Of a stretch of DNA of 64,000 nt, positions 54,601 through 58,660 are shown one piece after another. Source of the stretch: Diospyros lotus (lineage: Eukaryota; Streptophyta; Magnoliopsida; Ericales; Ebenaceae); NCBI RefSeq assembly GCF_014633365.1, contig NC_068341.1, positions 23,232,339 to 23,296,338 on the forward strand. Direction: 5' to 3'. The position numbers and the translations under genes are program-made. Numbering within the stretch: the stretch's first letter is position 1; each line of letters begins with the position of its first letter. Under the pieces are notes generated by a model. The model did no database searches. It was not told the DNA's origin and saw only the letters and a program-made list of their open reading frames with translations.

Positions 54601-55488
54601 ACAACACAGCATCCTGAGCAGCAGCTTCAATGTCAATGGCACTTTTTGAATGCATCCCTGAGTTACTGGTAGATCTATCAGGAGCATCTGGGGAAACATT
54701 ATACTCATTTGCCAAACATAATTATCAAATTGCAAACAAACTGAGACAGGAAATGACAAATAAAATTTAGAACAATTTGCATTTTCTTCCTCCAGAAACA
54801 GGTCATGCAAAATACAATGAGTTAATTTTCTTGAGGTTTTCGATCATTGTTCATTCAGATGTCTGTATCTGAATTGCTGCTTCAACAAGTTTACAAGTTC
54901 TCATATTACACTTGACAACTCACCTTCACGAACAACCAACGGTACAGAGGGCCCTCCAGATTCATTCCCATGTCTTATATTACCAAACTGTACATCTCGT
55001 TGCTCATTAGTGTCCAGTTCCTTTTCTGGGTTGGTTGAGATGTTTGAGTTAGCTAACTGAGGAAAACTTCTGTTGCCACCAATTTGAAGGCTTTCTGCAT
55101 GCAGCTTAGAAGCATCAGATTCCACAACAAGATGCTGGGCTCCGTGCACAATCCCAGTGTCATGTACAAAGGGTTGAGGGGCTAGAATCCCAGGTTGACC
55201 AGAGTAACCATTCTGGAAGTTATTCAGGGTTGGATATGATGAATGAGGAAGATGAGAAGGATGATCAAATTGCATGGATGGCCTAATATGTGGATAGGAG
55301 CTCGGAGAGGGAGGAAAATTGGCTCCATGGGGAGGTGCAGCAGGAAACAGATGATTTTGAGAAAAGTGAGCATGATGGTGTGGATGAGAAGACTGCTGGC
55401 TGGATGGATTTAGAGAAACAGAGAATGGTGAAGAACTTGGAAGAGATGGAACTCCGGGAGGCAGTGGTTGGTCATAGTTCTTATCCAT
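9552..55488 (-). CDS. PQBP1: PQBP1-like WW-domain protein gene (spliced, at least 12 exons, 3' end not seen)
   Basis: This is the only host gene I can support. Joining the exons in phase gives about 603 residues. Residues 1-190 are rich in Pro, Ser and His. WW1 is near 375-405 (W379, W402, P405) and WW2 near 420-450 (W424, W447, P450). A CX2C-X13-CX2C motif follows (C484, C487, C501, C504). A basic stretch then leads to the signature [17 protein letters not shown] and [15 protein letters not shown]. That signature is typical of PQBP1, a nuclear protein that binds the U5 spliceosome through its C-terminus and proline-rich partners through WW domains; a splicing role here is inferred by family. 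The introns between exons 4/5, 7/8 and 9/10 are 12-14 kb and full of transposons. The expected last coding exon is missing. An 11-base microexon between exons 2 and 3 is inferred. I am confident of the family but less sure of both ends. Confidence 0.85.
9758..9883 (-). CDS. PQBP1: PQBP1-like exon 11 (PQBP1 signature)
   Basis: The acceptor is GGTTGCAG and the donor is GGCTG followed by GTATGC. It encodes [20 protein letters not shown], then [20 protein letters not shown]. The basic run is a plausible nuclear localisation signal. The [22 protein letters not shown] block is the strongest family marker in the window. Confidence 0.92.
10225..10400 (+). repeat. Possible diverged SINE in intron 10
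   Basis: The stretch contains AACCTCTTTGTAAAG and GTGGGGAGCCTCATGCATTA, resembling the 3' half of tRNA-derived Au-type SINEs. Box A and box B are not recognisable, so the call is weak. The rest of intron 10 (9884-10769) shows nothing. Confidence 0.3.
10770..10883 (-). CDS. PQBP1: PQBP1-like exon 10
   Basis: The acceptor is GCATGCAG and the donor is CAGAG followed by GTATCC. It encodes [20 protein letters not shown], then a Ser/Thr/Asp stretch and KRFSKQ. It joins exon 9 in phase (CG plus A gives Arg). The intron before it is 14.3 kb. Confidence 0.85.
10884..11653. other. Intron 9, AT-rich stretch left of TE2
   Basis: AT-rich sequence with no coding or terminal-repeat signal that I can see. 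Confidence 0.5.
11654..11725 (+). repeat. TE2 5' LTR, left part
   Basis: It resembles the 3' LTR start (TTAAGATAT, TATATAGTAT, TTGTAACCATATATCT). TE2a is inserted after GATTTA. The part right of TE2a (16727-16855) starts again at TATATAGTATCTCTACAA, so a segment is present twice. Confidence 0.65.
11726..11979 (+). repeat. TE2a 5' LTR
   Basis: 254 bases, starting TATTGACTTATC (TG mutated to TA) and ending CCTACA. It is followed by the primer-binding site at 11980-11992. Confidence 0.9.
12180..12990 (+). pseudogene. TE2a gag with zinc knuckle
   Basis: The gag starts with [20 protein letters not shown], a copia gag motif, and continues with [20 protein letters not shown] and [17 protein letters not shown]. 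The knuckle [17 protein letters not shown] (12930-12975) is an intact CX2CX4HX4C. Stops at about 12408, 12638 and 12920 and frameshifts inactivate it. Confidence 0.85.
12998..14400 (+). pseudogene. TE2a protease and integrase
   Basis: The protease active site [13 protein letters not shown] (13259-13297) is intact. The pre-integrase motif [19 protein letters not shown] precedes the integrase zinc region. The core has [10 protein letters not shown] and [15 protein letters not shown], with the last Asp and Glu present. Frame breaks lie near 13797 and 13930, and the frame ends at 14397. Confidence 0.85.
14401..16382 (+). pseudogene. TE2a reverse transcriptase and RNase H
   Basis: After a spacer (14401-14880) come [56 protein letters not shown] and the intact active site [11 protein letters not shown] (15540-15572). 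RNase H contains [32 protein letters not shown] and [13 protein letters not shown]. Stops at 15086 and 16350 and frameshifts near 15300 and 15880 break it; a piece around 15890 has been lost. Confidence 0.88.
16455..16726 (+). repeat. TE2a 3' LTR
   Basis: 272 bases, TGTTGACTTATC to CCTACA. The main difference from the 5' LTR is a small duplicated GATAGTTTCCTTTTT segment. Confidence 0.9.
16845..17256 (+). pseudogene. TE2 integrase fragment
   Basis: [20 protein letters not shown] and [13 protein letters not shown] are the copia integrase core around the last catalytic Glu. It starts right after the LTR, so gag and protease are gone. TE2b interrupts it at 17257, and the reading continues at 18289. 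Confidence 0.85.
17257..17484 (+). repeat. TE2b 5' LTR
   Basis: 228 bases, with a TA dinucleotide run at 17411-17432. Confidence 0.88.
17490..18060 (+). pseudogene. TE2b gag remnant
   Basis: Frames contain [32 protein letters not shown] and TQEIWD, typical of the N-terminal copia gag domain. The segment KKEIWDAT repeats the preceding motif, so a short duplication is present. No pol sequence follows. Confidence 0.75.
18091..18288 (+). repeat. TE2b 3' LTR
   Basis: 198 bases with a shorter TA run; some 3' bases are uncertain because the end and the duplication overlap in sequence. Confidence 0.85.
18396..18573 (-). repeat. TE2c 3' LTR
   Basis: 178 bases; it lies left because the element is on the minus strand. 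Confidence 0.9.
18574..18590 (-). repeat. C17/G17 homopolymer at the TE2c polypurine tract
   Basis: Seventeen C on the + strand, directly next to the LTR end. Related elements have a tract like TTGAGGGGGAGTGTTG here, so the tract seems to have expanded. Confidence 0.85.
18595..20360 (-). pseudogene. TE2c reverse transcriptase and RNase H
   Basis: Minus-strand pieces in order: [20 protein letters not shown] (spacer), [20 protein letters not shown], the active site FVDDIVITG near 19530 (YxDD type, intact), [20 protein letters not shown] and the end [20 protein letters not shown]. Stops and frameshifts lie between the pieces. Confidence 0.85.
20440..22390 (-). pseudogene. TE2c gag, protease and integrase
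   Basis: The gag has [20 protein letters not shown] (near 22230). The protease site reads [13 protein letters not shown] (near 21280), with Phe where Ser is usual beside the catalytic Asp. Integrase pieces lie between 21050 and 20470. Every frame is short. Confidence 0.8.
22729..22907 (-). repeat. TE2c 5' LTR
   Basis: 179 bases, close match to the left LTR. Confidence 0.9.
22908..24763 (+). pseudogene. TE2 spacer, reverse transcriptase and RNase H
   Basis: [16 protein letters not shown] sequence near 23610 leads to [11 protein letters not shown], then [13 protein letters not shown] (23811-23849), where the second active-site Asp is Asn. RNase H pieces are [20 protein letters not shown] and [11 protein letters not shown], and the end [14 protein letters not shown]. 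Stops lie at about 23707, 23982 and 24389. Confidence 0.85.
24764..24966 (+). repeat. TE2 3' LTR
   Basis: It starts TGTTAAGATATG after the purine tract GAAGGGGAG and includes TATATAAAAGC. The end near 24966 is set by the possible ATTGC duplication and does not show a clean CA. Confidence 0.6.
24972..25172. other. Intron 9, right end
   Basis: Short unique AT-rich intron piece between TE2 and exon 9. Confidence 0.5.
25173..25392 (-). CDS. PQBP1: PQBP1-like exon 9 (rest of WW2, four-Cys motif)
   Basis: The acceptor is AATATGCAG and the donor is ACTCG followed by GTTTGAC. It opens with [18 protein letters not shown], completing WW2. A Ser-rich linker follows, and then [20 protein letters not shown] and HCT, a CX2C-X13-CX2C pattern suggesting one zinc site. 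Human PQBP1 has a single WW domain and no such motif to my knowledge, so this may be plant-specific. Confidence 0.9.
25393..26530. other. Intron 8
   Basis: AT-rich intron of 1138 bases. Around 25579-25632 a CAT repeat is followed by ACCCAAGTTAGGGTCGGTGG, a motif common in plant dispersed repeats, but I cannot define an element. Nothing else is recognised. Confidence 0.5.
26531..26690 (-). CDS. PQBP1: PQBP1-like exon 8 (rest of WW1, start of WW2)
   Basis: The acceptor is CATGTAG and the donor is ACAACAG followed by GTCTGCC. It encodes [20 protein letters not shown], then SQWGRP with the second WW Trp and the closing Pro of WW1. A linker leads to [13 protein letters not shown], the first half of WW2. 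The Tyr triplet and Asn are the typical ligand-groove residues. Confidence 0.92.
26995..27155 (+). repeat. Au-like SINE in intron 7
   Basis: The sequence shows GGTGCTCTTTCATGACCAAA, GATCATAGGTTGGAGTTATG, CCTCTTTGCAAAATGCAAAG and GGTAAGGTTGCATACAA, in the order found in the plant Au SINE family; the third block's reading GGTTNGAGT corresponds to the RNA polymerase III box B, here mutated. Family recognition is from memory and no alignment was run. Confidence 0.6.
27308..27328. repeat. CT microsatellite
   Basis: About ten CT units in intron 7 (GA on the transcribed strand). Confidence 0.9.
27830..28140 (-). mobile_element. TE3: solo LTR, TSD AACAT
   Basis: A 311-base TG...CA unit starting TGTTACGACCCTAGG and ending GGGTCGTGACA is flanked by AACAT on both sides (27825-27829 and 28141-28145). 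A TATAAATAGGCTTG box on the minus strand suggests minus orientation. No internal region exists, as expected after recombination between two LTRs. Confidence 0.88.
28141..28814. other. Intron 7 between TE3 and TE4
   Basis: Unique AT-rich sequence with a T run at 28491-28502; nothing else recognised. Confidence 0.5.
28820..29141 (+). repeat. TE4 5' LTR
   Basis: 322 bases, TGTCATGTGATAAGAGC to AGATCTGACA, with a TATATAAGCC promoter box at 28982. Confidence 0.92.
29199..29990 (+). pseudogene. TE4 gag remnant and protease end
   Basis: From the ATG at 29201 the frame opens [20 protein letters not shown], a coiled-coil-like gag N-terminus, and stops at 29366. Near 29640 is [18 protein letters not shown], a gag capsid motif. 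Then [20 protein letters not shown] (29770-29830) is the protease end. The gag C-terminus, zinc knuckle and protease active site are deleted. Confidence 0.75.
30100..30825 (+). pseudogene. TE4 reverse transcriptase, 5' part
   Basis: One long frame with a single stop (30320) carries [73 protein letters not shown] and the intact active site [10 protein letters not shown] (30684-30713). It is cut at FAQTQVE by the hAT transposon; the missing LGH-type continuation is at 34612. Confidence 0.9.
30825..34611 (-). mobile_element. TE4a: hAT-family DNA transposon inside TE4 reverse transcriptase
   Basis: The coding sequence of TE4 stops at about 30824 and resumes at about 34612. Between them lies a minus-strand BED-finger/DUF659 transposase. 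Both ends carry clusters of GAATCG/CGATTC motifs (30834-30905 and 34459-34608), subterminal repeats typical of plant hAT elements. I could not define the terminal inverted repeat or the expected 8-base duplication, so the ends are accurate to about 10 bases. Introns and the long AT-rich 5' region are kept. Confidence 0.85.
31130..33571 (-). pseudogene. TE4a hAT transposase (BED finger, DUF659, dimerisation region)
   Basis: On the minus strand it starts [20 protein letters not shown] at 33571, with a BED finger (KCNYCG, then HHFAGDH). A frameshift near 33370 is followed by a DUF659 region with [20 protein letters not shown], which holds the first catalytic Asp, and [18 protein letters not shown]. 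Later exons give [20 protein letters not shown] and [20 protein letters not shown]. The dimerisation region [20 protein letters not shown] lies near 31770. An acidic tail [19 protein letters not shown] ends it at 31130. One frameshift and possibly more make it a pseudogene; typical autonomous hAT genes of this class have several introns, as here. Confidence 0.85.
34612..36227 (+). pseudogene. TE4 reverse transcriptase end, RNase H and integrase
   Basis: It resumes with [13 protein letters not shown] sequence, then [20 protein letters not shown]. RNase H has [20 protein letters not shown] and [20 protein letters not shown], with a stop after FLLQ. The integrase zinc motif is present except that a TAG sits between the two Cys (CDICS, stop, CKHEN). 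The core shows [27 protein letters not shown] and [13 protein letters not shown]; a TAG precedes the last piece. It stops at the solo LTR. Confidence 0.9.
36228..38051. mobile_element. TE4b: 1.8 kb solo LTR inside TE4 integrase, TSD GAGGG
   Basis: TGTAACATCTCG to GCGCCTACA, 1824 bases, flanked by GAGGG at 36223-36227 and 38052-38056. The start TGTAACATCTCGAAATTTGA resembles long LTRs of plant Tekay/Del chromoviruses. It carries no coding region. Its 36800-37170 part repeats TTGCAAGTTC-type words, and it has a C11A11 stretch at 36580-36601. Integrase coding resumes right after it. Confidence 0.9.
38052..38544 (+). pseudogene. TE4 integrase C-terminus and chromodomain-like tail
   Basis: [20 protein letters not shown] and [20 protein letters not shown] are the integrase C-terminal (GPY/F) region, followed by [12 protein letters not shown]. 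The tail [20 protein letters not shown] matches the second half of a chromodomain as used by Ty3 chromoviruses to target chromatin. It ends in a normal stop at 38542. Confidence 0.9.
38586..38942 (+). repeat. TE4 3' LTR
   Basis: 357 bases, starting TATCACGTGATAAGAGC (TG mutated to TA). It is longer than the 5' LTR because of a CT run at 38827-38851 and a short insertion. Confidence 0.92.
38948..39132. other. Intron 7, left of exon 7 (5' end of the intron)
   Basis: Short unique intron piece between TE4 and the exon 7 donor. Confidence 0.5.
39133..39186 (-). CDS. PQBP1: PQBP1-like exon 7 (start of WW1)
   Basis: The exon is 18 codons, [23 protein letters not shown] is the N-terminal strand of WW domain 1, with the first conserved Trp as the last codon. 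The acceptor is TTTCAG and the donor is TGG followed by GTGAGTG. The following intron is 12.4 kb and splits the WW domain. Confidence 0.88.
39475..39476 (-). other. GC splice donor of intron 6
   Basis: The sequence GCAAGTAA follows the coding base 39477. It matches the strong consensus seen at GC-AG introns, which compensate for the GC with extended pairing to U1. The intron is 290 bases and ends in a normal TTTCAG at 39187. Confidence 0.7.
39477..39646 (-). CDS. PQBP1: PQBP1-like exon 6 (GC donor)
   Basis: The acceptor is ACTTTAG. The exon encodes a charged region containing [20 protein letters not shown] and [14 protein letters not shown], ending SLEN. The only donor that keeps phase with exon 7 is GAAAAT followed by GCAAGTAA, a GC-AG intron. 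Using the nearby GT two bases further would shift exon 7 out of the WW frame. Confidence 0.8.
39724..39807 (-). CDS. PQBP1: PQBP1-like exon 5
   Basis: The acceptor is CTTGTCAG and the donor is CTCCA followed by GTAAG. The carried G plus GT gives Gly, then [20 protein letters not shown] and KPCIVTSS. The Gly-rich stretch is likely flexible. The phases of the exon 4, 5 and 6 joins are all consistent. Confidence 0.85.
39808..40404. other. Intron 4, 3' part
   Basis: Unique intron sequence. At 40056-40095 the words ATCACAAGCCTTAATTCCAC and TAGGTGGGGTTGGCTAAA resemble a motif seen in dispersed plant repeats; no element boundaries are visible. Confidence 0.45.
40405..40698 (-). repeat. TE5 3' LTR
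   Basis: 294 bases, followed by the purine tract complement CTCCCCCCCTCAAGCTGG. Confidence 0.9.
40720..41996 (-). pseudogene. TE5 reverse transcriptase and RNase H
   Basis: The minus strand gives [37 protein letters not shown] and the active site [12 protein letters not shown] (near 41650), where the second Asp is Asn. Then [53 protein letters not shown] and an RNase H end. Stops lie at 41490, 41360 and 41120. Confidence 0.88.
42002..42408 (-). repeat. TE5a 3' LTR
   Basis: 407 bases from TGACATGTACTTAGGG to GGTCATGACA on the + strand; contains a small insertion near its start relative to the partner. Confidence 0.9.
42469..43492 (-). pseudogene. TE5a gag and C-terminal region
   Basis: Just left of TE5b the minus strand reads [20 protein letters not shown], then [16 protein letters not shown], a Ty3-type capsid motif, followed by a stop at 43355. 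It continues [40 protein letters not shown] and, from 42933, a 154-codon frame with [20 protein letters not shown] and a basic end. The last two segments match the C-terminal part of the TE5b protein (TEGPSIYI..., KMGNEKVE...). Function is unknown beyond the capsid-like part. Confidence 0.65.
43498..43867 (+). repeat. TE5b 5' LTR
   Basis: 370 bases with a CT-rich leader and a TG...CA boundary. Confidence 0.9.
43868..45178 (+). other. TE5b leader, no gene recognised
   Basis: Long leader after the primer-binding site, with short open frames on both strands only. The matching part of TE5a is at 46860-49327. It may hold RNA signals for packaging, but nothing shows this. Confidence 0.4.
45179..46051 (+). 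CDS. TE5b 290-residue protein of unknown function
   Basis: The longest open frame among the non-autonomous elements, starting [15 protein letters not shown]. Residues 28-90 hold three related blocks, [12 protein letters not shown] (29-40), [12 protein letters not shown] (49-60) and [12 protein letters not shown] (79-90), pattern Q-x-Q-x3-A-x-F-x-V. Residues 100-180 are highly charged and helical ([32 protein letters not shown]). The tail is acidic, ending EEEGEEEEL. The last codons and TAA come from LTR sequence, because a deletion fused the frame to the 3' LTR. TE5a encodes a broken relative with a gag capsid motif inserted in the middle. No enzyme motif is visible. It could be a gag-like structural protein or a captured plant sequence. 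Confidence 0.55.
   Translation: MYIAPWSSKYGDCEKSTKGSRVHKKQKGSQLQANDVAFSVVNFQAREQPQLQRKSASFLVGCPTREVLGSSAHIRQSDPQWQQKNAAFSVDQKHQTWGKDFEKEISQGDKEKRSGIDEECEKFDRIFHEKLQEFAMILIKKYQYNFPAEYFDDYRGSFNKDEFLKIELLKEKLRRREADSLLTSNVEQKKYIGLGEIDKEDANSLPSLASAWVEGFGGILDQKFVRNGIALDQENLTEGPSIYIDIRAGILPPILDLPKAKDSLAWGKMGNEKVERAEEYMEEEGEEEEL
46043..46350 (+). repeat. TE5b 3' LTR, 5'-truncated
   Basis: It matches 43560-43867 starting from ATTGTAATAGG. The first 62 LTR bases and the purine tract are missing. Confidence 0.88.
46381..46848 (-). pseudogene. TE5a unrecognised N-terminal domain
   Basis: The minus strand opens at 46848 near [20 protein letters not shown], then [20 protein letters not shown]. After a frame change it gives [20 protein letters not shown] and [16 protein letters not shown]. 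The same order of motifs occurs in the 290-residue frame of TE5b ([65 protein letters not shown]). I do not recognise the domain. TE5b is inserted directly after this region. Confidence 0.6.
46860..48269 (-). other. TE5a leader region
   Basis: Between the N-terminal domain and TE5c lies 1.4 kb without a convincing frame. By position it corresponds to the leader of TE5b. It is GC-richer than the surrounding intron. Confidence 0.4.
48278..49309. mobile_element. TE5c: hAT-type non-autonomous transposon (MITE-like), TSD ACTGCTCT
   Basis: A 1032-base insertion is flanked by the 8-base duplication ACTGCTCT (48270-48277 and 49310-49317). The ends CATAGATGTTAAAGGCG and, inverted, CATAATTCTGAAAGGCG match at 12 of 17 bases. 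Both ends are rich in AGGCGCGCCT-like subterminal words (48291-48420 and 49222-49295). Inside are TTC (48577-48604) and CAC (48700-48725) runs and no coding region. It sits ten bases from the TE5a 5' LTR, beside the primer-binding site. Confidence 0.9.
49328..49723 (-). repeat. TE5a 5' LTR
   Basis: 396 bases from TGTCATGAACCTAGGG to GGTCATGACA on the + strand. Confidence 0.9.
49729..52100 (-). pseudogene. TE5 protease, integrase and reverse transcriptase start
   Basis: From near 52050 the frame begins MAKTLPNP and soon reaches the protease [20 protein letters not shown] (51740-51680; Ile replaces Ser beside the catalytic Asp). Then comes the pre-integrase [20 protein letters not shown], the integrase core [20 protein letters not shown] and [20 protein letters not shown], and a spacer with Thr/Ser/Pro. 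It ends in [15 protein letters not shown] at about 49830, the reverse transcriptase N-terminus, which TE5a then interrupts. Gag is almost wholly missing. Confidence 0.85.
52112..52405 (-). repeat. TE5 5' LTR
   Basis: 294 bases, close match to 40405-40698; ends TCCAAGA instead of TCCAACA. Confidence 0.9.
52866..52958. repeat. 47-base tandem duplication in intron 4
   Basis: Two copies beginning CATGAAGATT and containing CAATGTAGAAG(C/T)TGATTTTC, at 52866 and 52913. Confidence 0.8.
53374..53711. repeat. About 70-base minisatellite in intron 4
   Basis: Copies start at 53500, 53571 and 53641 with GAACTCTCCTAGTTTTACTT and contain GTAATATGACCTGCATCAGT. A more diverged copy lies at 53374-53445. Period is 70-71 bases. 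Confidence 0.88.
54073..54151 (-). CDS. PQBP1: PQBP1-like exon 4
   Basis: The acceptor is CATACAG and the donor is GAAG followed by GTTGAT. The exon encodes [20 protein letters not shown] and then FTAPDE, ending in phase 1. It continues the exon 3 frame and looks like a charged helix. The next intron (54072-39808) is 14.3 kb and contains the copia nest. Confidence 0.85.
54239..54317 (-). CDS. PQBP1: PQBP1-like exon 3
   Basis: The acceptor is TTACACAG after a T16 tract, and the donor is AAAG followed by GTACTG. After one base it encodes [20 protein letters not shown] and then DPNALK. A run of 20 G on the transcribed strand sits about 90 bases upstream in the intron. Confidence 0.8.
54405..54424 (-). 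repeat. G20 run in the transcribed strand of intron 2
   Basis: Twenty C on the + strand, hence twenty G in the pre-mRNA, about 90 bases upstream of exon 3. A T16 tract lies between it and the acceptor. Confidence 0.9.
54526..54536 (-). CDS. PQBP1: Possible 11-base microexon of the PQBP1-like gene
   Basis: Exon 2 ends in phase 0, but the only open frame of exon 3 needs two carried bases. The 11 bases TTAGGATTCAG lie between an AG (54538-54537) and a GT (54525-54524) and would supply exactly that phase. The upstream intron would be only 56 bases, which is short for a plant. The call rests on phase alone; a transcript could show another solution. Confidence 0.35.
54593..54687 (-). CDS. PQBP1: PQBP1-like exon 2
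   Basis: The acceptor is TTTCCCCAG and the donor is GAACAG followed by GTATGTAAG. The single base left from exon 1 plus AT gives Asp. The exon encodes 31 residues ending in [14 protein letters not shown], an alpha-helical, Ala/Gln-rich stretch. It ends in phase 0, which does not fit exon 3 directly (see the microexon entry). Confidence 0.8.
54924..55488 (-). CDS. PQBP1: PQBP1-like exon 1 (start codon, Pro/Ser/His-rich N-terminus)
   Basis: The exon opens with [20 protein letters not shown] and runs 188 codons plus one base. It is low in complexity, with His-His, Ser-Ser and Pro-Pro runs, as expected for a disordered N-terminal tail. The donor is GAAG followed by GTGAG at 54923. The ATG at 55488-55486 is the first in frame after the acceptor-like sites upstream. 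No domain is recognisable. Confidence 0.82.
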
Positions 55489-55539
55489 AAACTCTAAATA
55501 TTAATATAACTAGTATGCCCACGATTATAGCAATATTAG

Positions 55540-55993
55540 CTGGCCAAAACTCAAATGAGCATCTGAGTGCAGAGAATCAACAGAAACCTGAGAAACCTGT
55601 GTACATGTGACCAAATAAAAGTAAAAAATAAGCTTTCAATGTGAAAAGAACATCTTGGCGCACCATATTGAACTAAAAAGGGGACTTGATAATGAAATAT
55701 TCTTAGAGAAAAAAAAAATCTAAACTAAACATTAGAAATAAAAAGATGCAACAACCAAAAGCTAATAATCTTCACTGCTTCAAGTCTTCTCAATTACATT
55801 CCCTCTTTAAATTGTTTAATCAAGAAACTACAACTTGTTACAACTGCTTGCAACCAAATCATTCCATCCAGTCATGTCATCTATCTAAATCCGAATTTGA
55901 CACTCAAAAATATCCAATATTCATTTTAAGAATGAAACATTCCTTTTCATTACAAGTCACAACATTTTTAATACTAATCCCTTCATCTTATTT
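55540..55993. other. Sequence between start codon and TE6
   Basis: AT-rich; probably intron of the 5' untranslated region. No gene seen. Confidence 0.45.
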
Positions 55994-56233
55994 TGTTGGC
56001 AGTTGGTTCACGAGAATATTGCAAGAAAGAGATCCTTTGAAGCTTCCAATTCTAAACTAGGATACTTCCTAAATCAGACTTAAAAAACTTTCCTAAATTT
56101 GTTCATATGTATCTTTATGTATCTTTCCTTTTTGCAATTAGATTAGTTTTCTTATGCTGTAATCTTTTCCTCTATAAGAGGATGTAACCATGTACATTCT
56201 TATTATCTAAGCGAATCATTCTTATTTCCTACA
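55994..56233 (+). repeat. TE6 5' LTR
   Basis: 240 bases, TGTTGGCAGTTGG to TTTCCTACA. Confidence 0.92.
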
Positions 56234-56392
56234 TGGTATCAGAGCTGCTAACATCCTCCTGTTCATCCTAAAACCCTAGAGTGCCTTCATTGCACTTCTT
56301 CTTCTTCCTGAAGCCTCCAGTGCTTCGTCTCTATTCAGCCACCATTTACCAACTCCAGTATTCTCTCTGCTCAACCGATTTTTCCCTCAATC

Positions 56393-57470
56393 ATGTCTAA
56401 AATATCTGAAGCAGCCCCTACCATGACCACTACTGAATCAAATCCAATCGATCAGCAATCAATAGGAGTAAGAGATCTGCCTGGGATGCACCCTTCCTAC
56501 CAGTTAGATGGTAGAAATTACTTGCAGTGGACTCAGCTAGTGAGGACGTTCCTTAAAGGCCGAGGGAAGCTAAGTCACTTAACCGGACCCTCTCCAAAGG
56601 ATTCAGATCCCATCTTCACAGCATGGGATACTGAAGACTCGTTGATCAAGTCTTGGCTACGGAGTGCCATGTAGCCAAAGGTGAGTAAAAACTTTATGTT
56701 TTTGACTTCAGCTAAGGGTATTTGGGAGACTATGAGGCAAACCTATTCAAAGGTTCAAGATGCCTCAATAATTTTTTAGGTCAAAACTAAGATTAGTGGG
56801 GCAAGACAAGGAGTCTCCACTGTAACAAAGTATTATAATAAGATGAAGGGATTGTGGCTAAAACTAGACCACTATCAAGGCATCAAAATGGTGTGTAGTG
56901 AGGATGTTGACACCCTCAACCAAATTCATGAAAGGGATAAAATTGTAGAGTTTCTAGCGGGTCTCAATCCTGAATATGATCAAGTAAGGATCCAAGTGCT
57001 TGATAGGGAAAAATTACCTACTCTTCATGAAGTTTTTTCCATTGTTCGAAGTGAAGAAAACAGAAGGGGAGCTATGCTTAATGATCATAGTGCAGAGAGC
57101 TCAGCTATGGAGTCAAGTAACAGAGAAGGGGCATGGTTTAGAGCAGGGAAGGAAGAAGGATCACTAAAGAATTCAGGCCTAGAAGGCCTATGGTGTACCT
57201 ATTGCAAGAAGCCTAGGCACACCAGGGATACCTAGTTCAAACTTCGCGTCAAAGAAGTAGTGGTGAGTAGGATGGGAGGATATAAGAACCTTGCTCCCAA
57301 GACCCAGGCCTATATCTCTAGCAAAGAACAGGAGGAATCTGGATATGCAGGAAAAACAGATCCTATTAGATCTTACTCAATTAAATGCAGAGAAGATGAA
57401 CAAACTCAAGAATTTCCTAAGGACAATCCAAGATGGGGCCTGCTCTCTTGTCTAGCAAGGTAAATGCCTA
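56393..57470 (+). pseudogene. TE6 gag
   Basis: From the ATG at 56393: LDGRNYLQWTQLVRTFLKGR, later YYNKMKGLWLKLDHYQ and FLAGLNPEYDQVRIQVLDRE. The zinc knuckle WCTYCKKPRHTRDT ends in a TAG where the last Cys should be, so it cannot fold. Stops also lie at 56672 and 56780. Confidence 0.85.
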
Positions 57471-58660
57471 CATTCTGAGTTTTTTTTTGCCTCTAAAACT
57501 GCTAGGAGTAACATGTGGGTCCTTAACTCGAGAGCCACTGACCACATGACCCCTAACTTAAAATTTTTTGACACCTATCAGCCTCTTGCAAACCCTAAAC
57601 AGATTATCATTGCTAATCTAAGCCCTATGTGGCTAGATTAGCAATGATAATCTAGCCCTATGTTATCTTCCAAATAGGTTCTTCATGTTCCTCACCTAGC
57701 CACCAATCTCATATATATTCATCAACTAACCAAGAAATTAAACTGTCGTGCTATTTTCTATCCTCATATGTGTGAATTTCAGGACATGACTCCAGGGAAG
57801 ATGAATGGTGTGGCTAAGCAGCATAATGGTCTGTACTTCTTGCACAAGGAGGGTCACCCTAAGGGGAGGCAGCACACAGTTGCTTGCTCATCTCAGTCAA
57901 GTTCAGAATTTGCCAACATTTGGCTCCAACATTATAGGCTAGGTCACCCTCCTTTTGCTTTGTTAAAAAATATGTTTCCTGCTTTGTTTAAAAGCTTAGA
58001 TCCTAGTATGTTTTAATGTGAGGTGTATGTGATTTATAAACACTCAAGTATCCTATCCTGTCAGAAATAAACTCTCATCTAAGCCTTTTTTCTTGGTCCA
58101 TTCGGATGTTTGGAGACCATCCAAAATTCCCAACTGTTCTGGGGGCTAGGTGATTTGTTTCTTTTATAGATTGTACACGAATGTGTTGGGTATTTCTATT
58201 AAAAGAGAAAGCTGCCATTAACACTATCTTGCCCTATTTTTGCAAAATGATTTCCACTCAATTTGGTACTCCTACACAAAAATTTAGAACTGATAATGCA
58301 AAAGATTATTTCAATAATCAATTGCATCATTTTTTCCAGCAAAAGGGCATCGTCCATAGTCTTCCTATATAGATACTCCACAACAAAATGAAGTAGTTGA
58401 GAGAAAGATGAGACACCTTCTTAATATGGCTAGAGCTCTACTCCATCAGCATCATGTTCCTAAAACTTACTGGGGTGAGGCTGTTCTCACAACAGCCTAT
58501 GTAATCAATAGAGTCTCATCTAAAGTTCTAAATCATCACAACCCTTTCCACTGTCTATCCTCATTTTTTCCAAATCTAAGTTTGCATACTCCACTTCCAC
58601 TCCAAGTTTGGTTGTGCGTGCTTTGTTCACATCCCCAAAATTCATCGAGATAAGCTTGAT
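57471..58660 (+). pseudogene. TE6 protease and integrase
   Basis: The protease site reads MWVLNSRATDHMTP (57513-57554): the catalytic Asp is Asn. A foldback rearrangement lies at 57601-57653. Then [20 protein letters not shown], and the integrase core [20 protein letters not shown] and [20 protein letters not shown]. Stops at 58015, 58370 and 58651. Confidence 0.85.
57601..57653. repeat. Perfect 20-base inverted repeat in the TE6 protease region
   Basis: AGATTATCATTGCTAATCTA (57601-57620) and its exact reverse complement (57634-57653) are separated by 13 bases. In TE2a the same region reads on as ordinary protease sequence without the second arm. Confidence 0.95.

Noticed and set aside
54310..54810. 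166-codon minus-strand frame across exons 2 and 3
   Set aside because: It runs in the wrong frame through introns, homopolymers and exons; the spliced frame fits the family instead.
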